Assembly: GCA_017631705.1 (NCBI GenBank)
Contig: JAGBSU010000160.1
Coordinates: 1-30,038, forward strand
Reading direction: 5' to 3'
Source of the DNA: Clostridia bacterium
GTDB taxonomy: Bacteria; Bacillota; Clostridia; Oscillospirales; Acutalibacteraceae
Length of the DNA: 30,038 nt
Shown here: piece after piece, positions 16,850 through 25,075 of the stretch
Numbering within the stretch: the stretch's first letter is position 1
Layout: the number at the start of each line of letters is the position of its first letter
Notes under the pieces: generated by a model
The model's input: only the letters and a program-made list of their open reading frames with translations
Databases searched by the model: none
What the model was told of the DNA's origin: nothing
Made by a program: the position numbers and the translations under genes

Positions 16850-19800
16850 ATGGTAATGAATGCTTTTAAAAGCAACCGTCAACTGAATATTAAAAGCATC
16901 CTTTTTTACGCAGTTTGTGCGATCTTCTGCATCGCTTCCTATGTTCTTTTGTTCTGCACAAATGTCACCCATGCAGTCGCATTAGAGCAGGAAATACGAT
17001 GTGGGATGGAAGAACACACCCATAATGATAGTTGCTATAACGGTGATTTTCTTATCTGTGATAAACCGGCTCATACGCACGATGGTAATTGCTACATCGT
17101 TCTGTTAAAGGAAAATAATATTAACAATATTCTCACGCTACTTGGAAATAACGAAAGTCATTCCCTTGAAAATGTAATTACCGACACAATGTCTTCTGCA
17201 CTTAATTTTAATTCAAACATAAACAGCGCTGAATCTATTGGCAGCGAACAAGAAATAACTTTGACTCAGGATACGGTAGCTAAACTTAATAATACAATCT
17301 CTAATGAAGACGATTTACCTGACATTTTACTTAACGAAAATATAAATAATATTAGTACTATCGAATTAGAAAACCAAGAACAGACACAAGAAAATACTCC
17401 ATCGTATTTGAACAACGTAACAACTTATAGTGTAGGCGACCAGCCTGTTACTTCAAATTATAACGCTAACTTTTATATTTATCTTGACCGAAAATGGACT
17501 TGCATTGGTTCACTTCAATTTGAAACTGCACGAAGTGGTTGGTCATACAACAGTACCATTTCTACAAGCCAGGTTCTGAACCTTGTGAATACTACCCTTG
17601 GTACAAATTACAATTACAATTCTTTTGATATAGCGGTTTCAAACTCATTAAATGGTACATATTCTAAAAGTAATATTGGTATGGGTGCCAATACAACAAC
17701 CATTGGCTATCAGCAAAGCAATAGCAACTCACGTGCGGCAAAATACGTAAGGCTTATACCCAACAATGCCCTTGCAAGTAGTACAGCCCTTGCGTTCTAT
17801 ACAGTTACGTATGAGTATCCCGACGGCATAACTGCACCTTCTTTTATTGTGGAGTCGGGCACAACTATAAACTTGCCTACAGGAAATTACGAATGGTCAA
17901 ACGGTAATAGCACCTACGCCTCAGGTGAAACAGTAACCATAACGGGCACTACGACCTTTACGGGTACACTGTTAGGCCCAATAACATACCTCAACATTTA
18001 TTACGATGTTAATTTTCCAACAGGAAGCTGGGCTTCGGTTCCAACCAAACCTACTATTGCAAACCTAACTACAACAACAGTAACCGACGAGTTTTCAGAA
18101 GGAGCCTCGGTTGTTATCAGAAATGTTTCTCAACAGTCGGTTCAGGGTGCGGTTACAGGCAACAACACCGGTCTTACCCGTGTATTTCAGTTTAAGGGTT
18201 GGAGGGTTGGCAATACCGATACGATTATCCAAGCAAACACACATTTGATTTGGGAAGAACTACTCCAATATTCCCACAACACAACCTATTTGAGTCTTAC
18301 TGCCGTTTGGGATTATGACCCTCTGCAAACAGCAAGTTTCTTTATCCGATTTGACTCGGTTGCGGTAGACACCGAAGGTAACATTACCGGTCAAGATTCC
18401 AATAAATATACACAGCAGATTTTTGCGGCATACGTTGGCGGAGTTGATACGTCACTTGGCACAGCAAAATTACAGGAGAAATATGGAATAGCAGATACAA
18501 CCTCGGATAACTCCTACGGTGCCGACCAGGAAATTCGCGCATTATACGGCGAAAGGTTAGATGGCGTATGGTTAAGTGCTTTCCCATCCGATGATTATGT
18601 TTTCGAAAGTCTTGTTCAGTACGCCGAAACAGGTTATCTGTCGGTAGGCGGAGAACCCGTAAAAGCAGAAGACCTTAACGCTAAGGAATATGCAATCAGA
18701 TGGTACGTTTTCAAAAGCCAAGACGATGCGTGGCATATAGACGGCAAACTCGTTAAAAAGGAAGGCCTTATACACGTATATAAAACCTTTGCGGGAAACA
18801 AGGAGTTAATTGCCGAAGCCAAAACCGATTTCTACATAGATGCGACCGATATAACGGCAGGTATCAACACGGTGCTAACCTTAGACAACCGCAAATCCTA
18901 CAACGCAGAAACCGATACATATATGTGGGAGATAACCAATGTAGATTATGGCGAGTATTGGGAGATTACCGAGCACCCCCATTTATTTGCCGACCCCGGT
19001 GTTGATTTTGGTGTATATTCCGAATATACCATTATGGACGCCCACGGCGACCAATCTATTACAGGCTCAGGAACATCTCTTACAGTTAGCGGTATGACCT
19101 ATGCACTTGATGAGGGAACCGATGAGGTTCTTCGTGCAGAGTTTACCAATATTTATAACAAGAGCAACTCTATTCTTATCAAAAAGCAGGATGCTCTAAC
19201 AGGAGTTTCAATAGGCGGAGCAACCTTTAGACTACTGCAAAATGGTACGCCGCTAAAGTTCAATTATAACAATGAAACAAACAGCTATGAATATGATGCT
19301 CAAAACGGTACCCATACCGTGCTTAGCGGAACAGCCAACGGTTATTTTGAAATTTCTATCGAAAACTTTAGTTATGATTTAGGAAACATAACCGTTCAAG
19401 AAATAACTTCACCAACGGGTTATTCGCCTATAGGTGAAATTGAAATCGGCTATGTTGACGACCAAAATACTATAGGCATTATTGGTGGCAATAGCGAAAT
19501 GATAAAGTATGTAAACGGCATACTAATTGTGGGCAACAGCACCGACGTTTTATCGGTAACGGCAAAAAAGATTTGGGACTGCCCCGAAAATGAATGGCAA
19601 CCCGTAACCGTACAGCTTCTTGCTAACGGCAAATTAGTTACAACGGTTATTGCAGGTGTTGAACCGCAGGTAACCCTCAGCAGCGAAAATGACTGGCAAC
19701 ACCTTTGGGAGAATCTACCTGTTTACGTAAACGGTGAAAAGATTGAATGGTCAATTAAAGAGACCGCGATAGGTACCGAAACCGCCAAGACAGACGGTTC

Positions 19801-20362
19801 GTTTGTAAACTGGTTGGCGTCTTACGGCATACCTATTCAGTCTACCGATGAGGATGGCAACCCGCACATCACACTTACCGTTACAAACACCACAAAGCGC
19901 GTAATGCTCAGAATTACCAAAACCGATATAAGCAAAACGCTACAATTAAAGGGCGCTACCTTCCTTTTGGAAGCGGTAGATGCAGACGGAAACGTGTTAC
20001 CGTACGAAATTTCTAAAACCGAAACAACGGGTGAATCGGGAACGCTGATATTTGATAACCTAAAATGTAATACGCGATATAGGCTAACAGAACAAACCGC
20101 GCCCGAGGGCTATATAAAGGTAGGGGGATATATCTACTTTACCATAAACGAAGACGGCTCGGTTTCGGTAGAGGATAACTACTATGCCGAAGCAAGTAAG
20201 ACAGCCTACAATATATTAGTTCGAAATGCAAGTGGCGTTCCGCTACCCGAATCGGGCGGAACAGGACAAAGTATGTTTTATGCCTTTGGTATACTGCTGA
20301 TTTTAGCGGCCATTGGCATTTACATAGACATCTCTCGCAGACAGAGGAGGTGTAGAAATTAA
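16850..20362 (+). CDS. Large LPXTG-like surface adhesin, probable pilus tip protein
   Basis: A 1170-residue secreted wall-linked protein. It has a signal/TM segment at about residues 16-45. A Cys/His doublet then follows (CGMEEHTHNDSCY and CDKPAHTHDGNCY, about 51-82), then a low-complexity Asn/Glu-rich linker to about 190. Long beta-rich modules make up about 200-770. Three CnaB/SpaA-like domains follow at about 775-870, 900-1015 and 1018-1110, the last with the E-box TEQTAPEGY. The C-terminus has the sorting signal LPESG (about 1132), a hydrophobic helix and a basic tail. Large size and first-pilin position suggest the tip adhesin. The start is ATG 16850 or 16856, and both have weak ribosome sites. 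Confidence 0.88.
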   Translation: MVMNAFKSNRQLNIKSILFYAVCAIFCIASYVLLFCTNVTHAVALEQEIRCGMEEHTHNDSCYNGDFLICDKPAHTHDGNCYIVLLKENNINNILTLLGNNESHSLENVITDTMSSALNFNSNINSAESIGSEQEITLTQDTVAKLNNTISNEDDLPDILLNENINNISTIELENQEQTQENTPSYLNNVTTYSVGDQPVTSNYNANFYIYLDRKWTCIGSLQFETARSGWSYNSTISTSQVLNLVNTTLGTNYNYNSFDIAVSNSLNGTYSKSNIGMGANTTTIGYQQSNSNSRAAKYVRLIPNNALASSTALAFYTVTYEYPDGITAPSFIVESGTTINLPTGNYEWSNGNSTYASGETVTITGTTTFTGTLLGPITYLNIYYDVNFPTGSWASVPTKPTIANLTTTTVTDEFSEGASVVIRNVSQQSVQGAVTGNNTGLTRVFQFKGWRVGNTDTIIQANTHLIWEELLQYSHNTTYLSLTAVWDYDPLQTASFFIRFDSVAVDTEGNITGQDSNKYTQQIFAAYVGGVDTSLGTAKLQEKYGIADTTSDNSYGADQEIRALYGERLDGVWLSAFPSDDYVFESLVQYAETGYLSVGGEPVKAEDLNAKEYAIRWYVFKSQDDAWHIDGKLVKKEGLIHVYKTFAGNKELIAEAKTDFYIDATDITAGINTVLTLDNRKSYNAETDTYMWEITNVDYGEYWEITEHPHLFADPGVDFGVYSEYTIMDAHGDQSITGSGTSLTVSGMTYALDEGTDEVLRAEFTNIYNKSNSILIKKQDALTGVSIGGATFRLLQNGTPLKFNYNNETNSYEYDAQNGTHTVLSGTANGYFEISIENFSYDLGNITVQEITSPTGYSPIGEIEIGYVDDQNTIGIIGGNSEMIKYVNGILIVGNSTDVLSVTAKKIWDCPENEWQPVTVQLLANGKLVTTVIAGVEPQVTLSSENDWQHLWENLPVYVNGEKIEWSIKETAIGTETAKTDGSFVNWLASYGIPIQSTDEDGNPHITLTVTNTTKRVMLRITKTDISKTLQLKGATFLLEAVDADGNVLPYEISKTETTGESGTLIFDNLKCNTRYRLTEQTAPEGYIKVGGYIYFTINEDGSVSVEDNYYAEASKTAYNILVRNASGVPLPESGGTGQSMFYAFGILLILAAIGIYIDISRRQRRCRN

Positions 20363-20406
20363 ATACGTTTTCAAAACAAAAAAATAAAAGAAAAGGAGCA
20401 AATCTT

Positions 20407-22176
20407 ATGAAAATGATCAAAAAACTTTCGGCAGTAATTGTATGTATCGCAATGCTTTTTTCAATGGTTGCAATAAGCGCATCTGCATATACAGTAACTG
20501 TCGACCAAAACGAGAGCTGCAGCATTAAAATTATGGATGCTCAGACCTCTAACTCTACAGTTGGTGGAAAAGAACTTCGTCTGTTTAAAATTTTCGACGC
20601 TGAAACCGACGGTGTAAACATCATCTATAAGTGGATAGAAGATGGAAGCGGCAATAAGCTTTTTGCCGATTTCTTCTGCACCGCTGAAAGAGCAGGTGAA
20701 GATGCTACGATAGAACAGGTTGTTGACTATATTAATAACAACTACGAAGACCATTCTTCCGAACTATCAGAGCTTACTGCAGACCTTCACGAGTATATTC
20801 ATCCTGATGAAAATCAACCTCCGGTTATCCAACCCACAAAAGTTGCTGAGGTGCCCGTAGGTGAAACCTCTGTTATTTTTAACGGCTTATCGTTAGGCTA
20901 TTATATGGTATATGATGCTACAGTCATCGGCCAAGAGGATCCTGCTGTTCGCGCAACCGCAATTTTAACAACACCAAACACAACAAAAGAAATTATCCTT
21001 AAAGCAGACCGCCCCACTATCGATAAAAAGGTAAACAACGGCGATGCTACTACAGAGGATTGGAAACTTGCTACTGTTTCGTCTATCGGCGACGTTGAAA
21101 CCTTTAAAATCACCACATCTATCCCTGACCACAGCCGTTACTCAAGCTATGTTTTCAAAATCAAGGACGAGCTGCCTGCAGGTATGGATTTATACAAGGA
21201 AGATGCAGCAGAAGAATACGTTAACCTTACTGCTACTAATAACGGTGTTGCATTAACCTTAGCAAAAGGTACTCATTATAATATTGATACAACAAGTGAT
21301 GGCTTTGAAATAGAGTTTTTAGACGTTAAAGAAAAATGGCCTATCGATGTAGAGATTACCATTACATATCAAGCCCAGGTGAAGGACACCGAAGCTACTG
21401 CTAAGGATACAACAGCCGAAAACACAACAAACGGATTAGTATATCCTAACACCGCTACTTTAACTTACACTAATGACCCACACGATTATACATTGGGTCA
21501 AAGCGATGCTACTGCAACTGTATATACTTTGCAAACCCTCTTAACCAAAAATGCAGAAACAGCTACCGGTGGTGCCGACCAGAAACGTCTTGCAGGTGCG
21601 GAATTCGAAATATACCGCTTAGATGAAAACAGTGACCCTGTAGGCGAGGCTCTTACCTTTAAAGAGGTTGAAGTAGATTGCCCTAACGGACATAAATACA
21701 CAAAATACGTTTACTCACCTGATGGTACTACAACAACCCTTAAAACTACCGCTGAGTGTGCAAATGACGACCCAAATAAATCTGTTGGTACGTCTTTTGG
21801 CGGACATATCGGTGAAATCAAAATAATCGGTTTAGGCGGTGGTTCTTACGGAATCAAAGAAACCAAGGCACCTACAGGCTACAGAAAAGCAGAAAAATTA
21901 TTCACTCTATCTGTAGAGACCGACATCAACCACGGCCTTGTTTCAGAAATTAAAATGACCTACGATTCTCAAGCACAACCCAGTGGTGGCAGACTCTATA
22001 ACGTAACCTCAACACACGGTGCGTTAAAGTTTGCAGGTCACATATCCAACCGCCCCGGTACTGCACTGCCCGAAACCGATGGTATGGGTACCACACTCTT
22101 TACCATTCTTGGTGTAGTTTTAATGGCAGGTGCACTTGCTTTTTTTACTTCAAGAAAAAGAAGTAGTGCTGTCTAA
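20407..22176 (+). CDS. Major shaft pilin, isopeptide-forming fimbrial subunit
   Basis: A 589-residue pilin polymerised by class C sortase. The signal peptide is residues 1-27 (ASA|Y). An N-terminal domain of about 30-200 carries the candidate pilin lysines in TTKEIILKADRPTIDKKV. A fimbrial D2-type isopeptide domain spans about 202-375. A SpaA-type domain (about 378-545) contains the E-box KETKAPTGY near 484. The sorting signal is LPETD (554-558), where the fifth residue is Asp instead of the usual Gly. A hydrophobic helix and RKR tail follow. AAAAGGAG precedes the ATG. The gene before the class C sortase is normally the shaft subunit. The classical YPKN pilin motif is not evident. Confidence 0.92.
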   Translation: MKMIKKLSAVIVCIAMLFSMVAISASAYTVTVDQNESCSIKIMDAQTSNSTVGGKELRLFKIFDAETDGVNIIYKWIEDGSGNKLFADFFCTAERAGEDATIEQVVDYINNNYEDHSSELSELTADLHEYIHPDENQPPVIQPTKVAEVPVGETSVIFNGLSLGYYMVYDATVIGQEDPAVRATAILTTPNTTKEIILKADRPTIDKKVNNGDATTEDWKLATVSSIGDVETFKITTSIPDHSRYSSYVFKIKDELPAGMDLYKEDAAEEYVNLTATNNGVALTLAKGTHYNIDTTSDGFEIEFLDVKEKWPIDVEITITYQAQVKDTEATAKDTTAENTTNGLVYPNTATLTYTNDPHDYTLGQSDATATVYTLQTLLTKNAETATGGADQKRLAGAEFEIYRLDENSDPVGEALTFKEVEVDCPNGHKYTKYVYSPDGTTTTLKTTAECANDDPNKSVGTSFGGHIGEIKIIGLGGGSYGIKETKAPTGYRKAEKLFTLSVETDINHGLVSEIKMTYDSQAQPSGGRLYNVTSTHGALKFAGHISNRPGTALPETDGMGTTLFTILGVVLMAGALAFFTSRKRSSAV

Positions 22177-22282
22177 AAGAAATATTCGTTTTCGACGGAG
22201 CGACTTATTCTTTTAGCCACCCCGCAAAACTATTTCTTTTTCTAAACCCGATTTAAAGATAAATGAAAGGAGGGAAAGATTT

Positions 22283-23143
22283 ATGAAGAAACATTTACCG
22301 ACAATTATCGTGGCGGTTATATTCCTCTGCGGTCTTTCCCTCTTTCTTTATCCTACCGTCAGTAATTTATATAATCAGCACTTGAACAATAAGCTCATCG
22401 GAGAATATAAAGAAGCTTTTTCTTCTACCACACCCGAAGAATTTAATAAAGCAATGAAGGACGCCATTGCTTTCAATGAAAATCGTGAAAATGAAGAAAA
22501 ACTCAAAGAGCTTGGTTTAACCTATGAAAATGTTCTTAATGCGGCAGACAACGGTGTTATGGGATATATTGAAATTCCAAAAATCAGTGTGTCTTTGATT
22601 ATTTACCATACAATAGAGGAAAATGTGTTACAAAAAGGTATCGGACACGTTCCCGAAACACATCTGCCTGTTGGCGGCAAAAACACCCACTGTGTTCTTG
22701 CGGGACACACGGGACTGCCATCTGCAAAATTACTAACCAATATCGACCACCTTAAAGTCGGTGATCGATTCTACATTCATGTGTTAAACGAGGTTCTTGA
22801 ATACAAAATAGATGGTGTGTCTGTTGTGAAGCCAGATGAGGTATCCCGTCTTAATGTGATAAGCGGTAAGGACTGTGTAACTCTTGTTACTTGTACACCC
22901 TACGGTGTAAATTCGCATCGCCTCTTAGTTCGAGGTGTAAGAGTTGACGGAAATGATCTATCGGCAAAAGAAGACGGTATTGTTAATGAACTTTTGAATA
23001 TTGATATGAAATATTTGATAACCTTCTCTCTTATTGGATTGTTTATTATTTTTATTGCTTTAAAGAAATTACGGGATATTCGCAAGAAGAAAACAGCAAC
23101 CATAGATAAAGGTGGCGAAGAAACAGATGAGAATACACCTTAA
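22283..23143 (+). CDS. Class C (pilin-polymerising) sortase
   Basis: A 286-residue transpeptidase with an N-terminal membrane helix (about 6-24), a catalytic domain and a C-terminal membrane helix (about 244-262), the two-anchor layout of class C enzymes. The catalytic triad residues are His142 in VLAGHTGL, Cys204 in TLVTCTPYGVNSHRLLVRG and Arg213. The sequence GVMGYIEIPKISVSL is characteristic. The usual DPF/DPW lid motif of class C enzymes is not seen in residues 40-90. It should join shaft pilins by Lys-Thr isopeptide bonds. AGGAGGG precedes the ATG. Its end overlaps the next pilin start by 17 bases. Confidence 0.94.
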   Translation: MKKHLPTIIVAVIFLCGLSLFLYPTVSNLYNQHLNNKLIGEYKEAFSSTTPEEFNKAMKDAIAFNENRENEEKLKELGLTYENVLNAADNGVMGYIEIPKISVSLIIYHTIEENVLQKGIGHVPETHLPVGGKNTHCVLAGHTGLPSAKLLTNIDHLKVGDRFYIHVLNEVLEYKIDGVSVVKPDEVSRLNVISGKDCVTLVTCTPYGVNSHRLLVRGVRVDGNDLSAKEDGIVNELLNIDMKYLITFSLIGLFIIFIALKKLRDIRKKKTATIDKGGEETDENTP

Positions 23144-24014
23144 AAGAATATTTATAACGATGTTGACTGTCATACTCTTGTGTTGCTCGGCATTTCCTTG
23201 CTTTGCAGCAGCAGAAAAAGGAATCATAAGCGTAACATTGGAGGATAAAAGCAAAAACAAGGTAAACGGTGTAACAGTTTATCTTTGCCAAGTGGCAGAG
23301 CTGAACAATAACGGATACTATCCTACAACCGCATTCGAAAGTTCGGGTTTATCTATTTCCGGGCTCATAAACTCACCCGATGAATCGTCTGCTAAATCCG
23401 TTACGGATTATATCAAGAACAATCAAATTGAGGTTCTTTCGACGGCATCGAAAAACGGAAAAACAAGCTTTTCAGATTTGGCCTTAGGTATATGGGTTGT
23501 GTTCTGTGACGAAGACAGTAAATATACATTTAATCCATATATCGTATTTCTGCCTTACGAGTCGGGTGGAAAACTTTATTATGAAGTATCATCTGTTCCA
23601 AAAATCGAGGATAGTAAGCCTAACGAAACAAGCATATATGTTGTTAAAAAATGGGATGACAAGAATAATGCCGCCAAGAAGCGTCCCGATTCTGTAAATA
23701 TTGAACTGCTGAACGGATCTGAGGCTGTATCAACGGCAAAACTTAGCGAATCAAACGGTTGGTCGCATACGTTTACAGGTGTTTCAAAGGATGGCAATTA
23801 TTCTGTTAGGGAAAACTCTGTCGCCAATTATAAGGCGAATTATAGCGGCGATATGGCAAACGGTTTTGTAGTAACGAATACCTACACCGGAGAAAAACTT
23901 CCGCAAACCGGTCAGTATTGGTGGCCGATTATTCTTATTGCGATTGCAGGCGTCGGATTTATCGCACTTGGAATATATGAAGTAGGAGTAAAAAAGAATG
24001 CTAAAAAGAAATAA
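23127..24014 (+). CDS. Minor LPXTG pilin, probable basal subunit
   Basis: A 295-residue secreted pilin. The signal peptide is residues 1-27 (CFA|A). An N-terminal pilin domain spans about 30-160. A CnaB-type domain (about 168-255) runs from SIYVVKKWDDKNN to the E-containing YSVRENS. The cell-wall sorting signal is a canonical LPQTG (258-262), followed by a hydrophobic helix and a KKNAKKK tail. I chose ATG 23127 over GTG 23112 because it gives a compact signal peptide. Neither has a strong ribosome site, as both lie inside the sortase gene. Small size, LPQTG signal and position before a second sortase suggest the basal pilin linked to peptidoglycan. Confidence 0.88.
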   Translation: MRIHLKRIFITMLTVILLCCSAFPCFAAAEKGIISVTLEDKSKNKVNGVTVYLCQVAELNNNGYYPTTAFESSGLSISGLINSPDESSAKSVTDYIKNNQIEVLSTASKNGKTSFSDLALGIWVVFCDEDSKYTFNPYIVFLPYESGGKLYYEVSSVPKIEDSKPNETSIYVVKKWDDKNNAAKKRPDSVNIELLNGSEAVSTAKLSESNGWSHTFTGVSKDGNYSVRENSVANYKANYSGDMANGFVVTNTYTGEKLPQTGQYWWPIILIAIAGVGFIALGIYEVGVKKNAKKK

Positions 24015-24567
24015 GGGTGTTGTTTTTCTTATTATTGGTTGTGTTCTTCTCCTTGTTGCTTGCGGATGGTATGTATATAATATAATCGAAGATAAACATG
24101 CCGGACAAAATGCATCGGATATATTAAATGAATTCGATGATGCGCAAAATGAAAAAACAGATAAAAATGCGCCCGTAATCACGGCGGATGGCGATGCTTT
24201 TTGTGGTAAGGTCATTATTGAAAAATTGTCTGTGGAACTTCCTGTATATGATGAATGGAATTATACCCGTCTAAAATCTGCTCCCTGTCGATACACTGGA
24301 AGCATTGATTCAAATGATATTATAATTGCCGCACACAATTATAAAAGCCATTTTGGTTCGCTAAATAAGTTGGTGATTGGCGATGAAGTTGAATTTATTG
24401 ATGCTTACGGAAAGTCGCATCTATATGAAGTGTGCGAACTTATAACCTTAGATGGAACCGCCGTATCGGATATGCAGTCAGGCGGTTGGGATTTCACCTT
24501 GTTCACTTGCACCAAAGGTGGCGAACAGCGAGTAACTGTGCGTTGTAATCGTATTGTTTGCAAATAA
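23998..24567 (+). CDS. Second sortase of the pilus locus
   Basis: A 189-residue sortase with an N-terminal membrane anchor (about 8-27) and no C-terminal helix. The catalytic residues are His113 in IIAAHNYKSHFG, Cys171 in LFTCTKGGEQRVTVRC and Arg178. The short size and single anchor exclude class C. The motifs around the Cys recall class D/E-like or unassigned Clostridia sortases rather than SrtA (TLxTC with LPXTG recognition loop), so the class is left open. The likely job is anchoring the base of the pilus, via the LPQTG minor pilin encoded immediately before it, to the cell wall. The ATG overlaps the pilin end by 17 bases. Confidence 0.88.
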   Translation: MLKRNKGVVFLIIGCVLLLVACGWYVYNIIEDKHAGQNASDILNEFDDAQNEKTDKNAPVITADGDAFCGKVIIEKLSVELPVYDEWNYTRLKSAPCRYTGSIDSNDIIIAAHNYKSHFGSLNKLVIGDEVEFIDAYGKSHLYEVCELITLDGTAVSDMQSGGWDFTLFTCTKGGEQRVTVRCNRIVCK

Positions 24568-24594
24568 CTTTTAAATGTTCGCAAAATATTTACA

Positions 24595-24777
24595 ATGACC
24601 ACTTTTCGTTATCAAAAGTTCTTTTGGTTCACACCTATACTCGTTGCCTGTCCATTTTGGACATTTTCATCTTTTACTTATGTGACCGCATTTCCATTCG
24701 TGTATTCGGTAGCTTTTCTCATAATTTGCACGATTAGTATACTGATTACTTGGTTGATAACGAAGAAAGCACGGTGA
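24595..24777 (+). CDS. Possible 60-residue membrane protein
   Basis: An open frame starting MTTFRYQKFFWFTPILVACP with two hydrophobic stretches (about 9-25 and 33-54) and a basic end (ITKKAR), which is a reasonable topology for a small membrane protein. It has no recognisable ribosome site and no known family, and follows the second sortase by 27 bases. It could be a real small protein at the island's right end or chance. The rest of the 24568-25075 gap holds the right repeat at 24904 and a strong terminator; 24778-24903 shows nothing else I can support. Confidence 0.35.
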   Translation: MTTFRYQKFFWFTPILVACPFWTFSSFTYVTAFPFVYSVAFLIICTISILITWLITKKAR

Positions 24778-24903
24778 TTTGCTTCAATACTATATGGATA
24801 CTGAAATTTGTAGAGCCTATAGAAACCAACCACTCGTTCGGCTATAAACCCCGATTTTTAGGCTCCAAACGACTTGCTTTTCTCAATATTATTTGAATTT
24901 GAG

Positions 24904-24921
24904 CGAGTGAGAATAAGAACC
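24904..24921. repeat. Putative attachment site (right)
   Basis: CGAGTGAGAATAAGAACC matches the guaA-end sequence at 15658-15675 at 16 of 18 positions in the same orientation. It marks the right boundary of the A+T-rich pilus island. The sequence on its far side returns to the composition of the backbone. Confidence 0.55.
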
Positions 24922-24953
24922 CGTGGCTGTGTAGTTTTCAAAAAAGTTATAAA

Positions 24954-24997
24954 AACACCGTAAATTGCGGAAACTTCCGCAATTTACGGTGTTTTTT
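24954..24997. terminator. Strong bidirectional terminator
   Basis: A perfect 19-bp inverted repeat (24954-24972 with 24975-24993, loop AC) has T-runs on both strands (TTTTTT on +, AAAAA before it on +). It serves the FGE-like gene on the minus strand and any read-through from the pilus operon. Confidence 0.9.
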
Positions 24998-25075
24998 GTT
25001 CTTTGTTTAATATCCCTATTTTTTATCTTCGAAGAACACTTATAAACATATTTTTTCGAAAGATACGGCAAGCCG

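Noticed and set aside
22177..22282. Terminator after the shaft pilin
   Set aside because: Only a loose AAAAGAA/TTCTTTT pairing is seen, with no GC-rich stem or T-run; it may be a processing site but is not supported.
24954..24993. Hairpin downstream of the FGE-like gene as a DGR cruciform
   Set aside because: In known DGRs the hairpin lies a few bases after the variable region. This one is over 80 bases away, 19 bp long and has T-runs on both strands, so a terminator explains it.
24568..25075. Template repeat of a diversity-generating retroelement
   Set aside because: No stretch in this gap, or elsewhere in the window that I could see, repeats the 25076-25200 segment.
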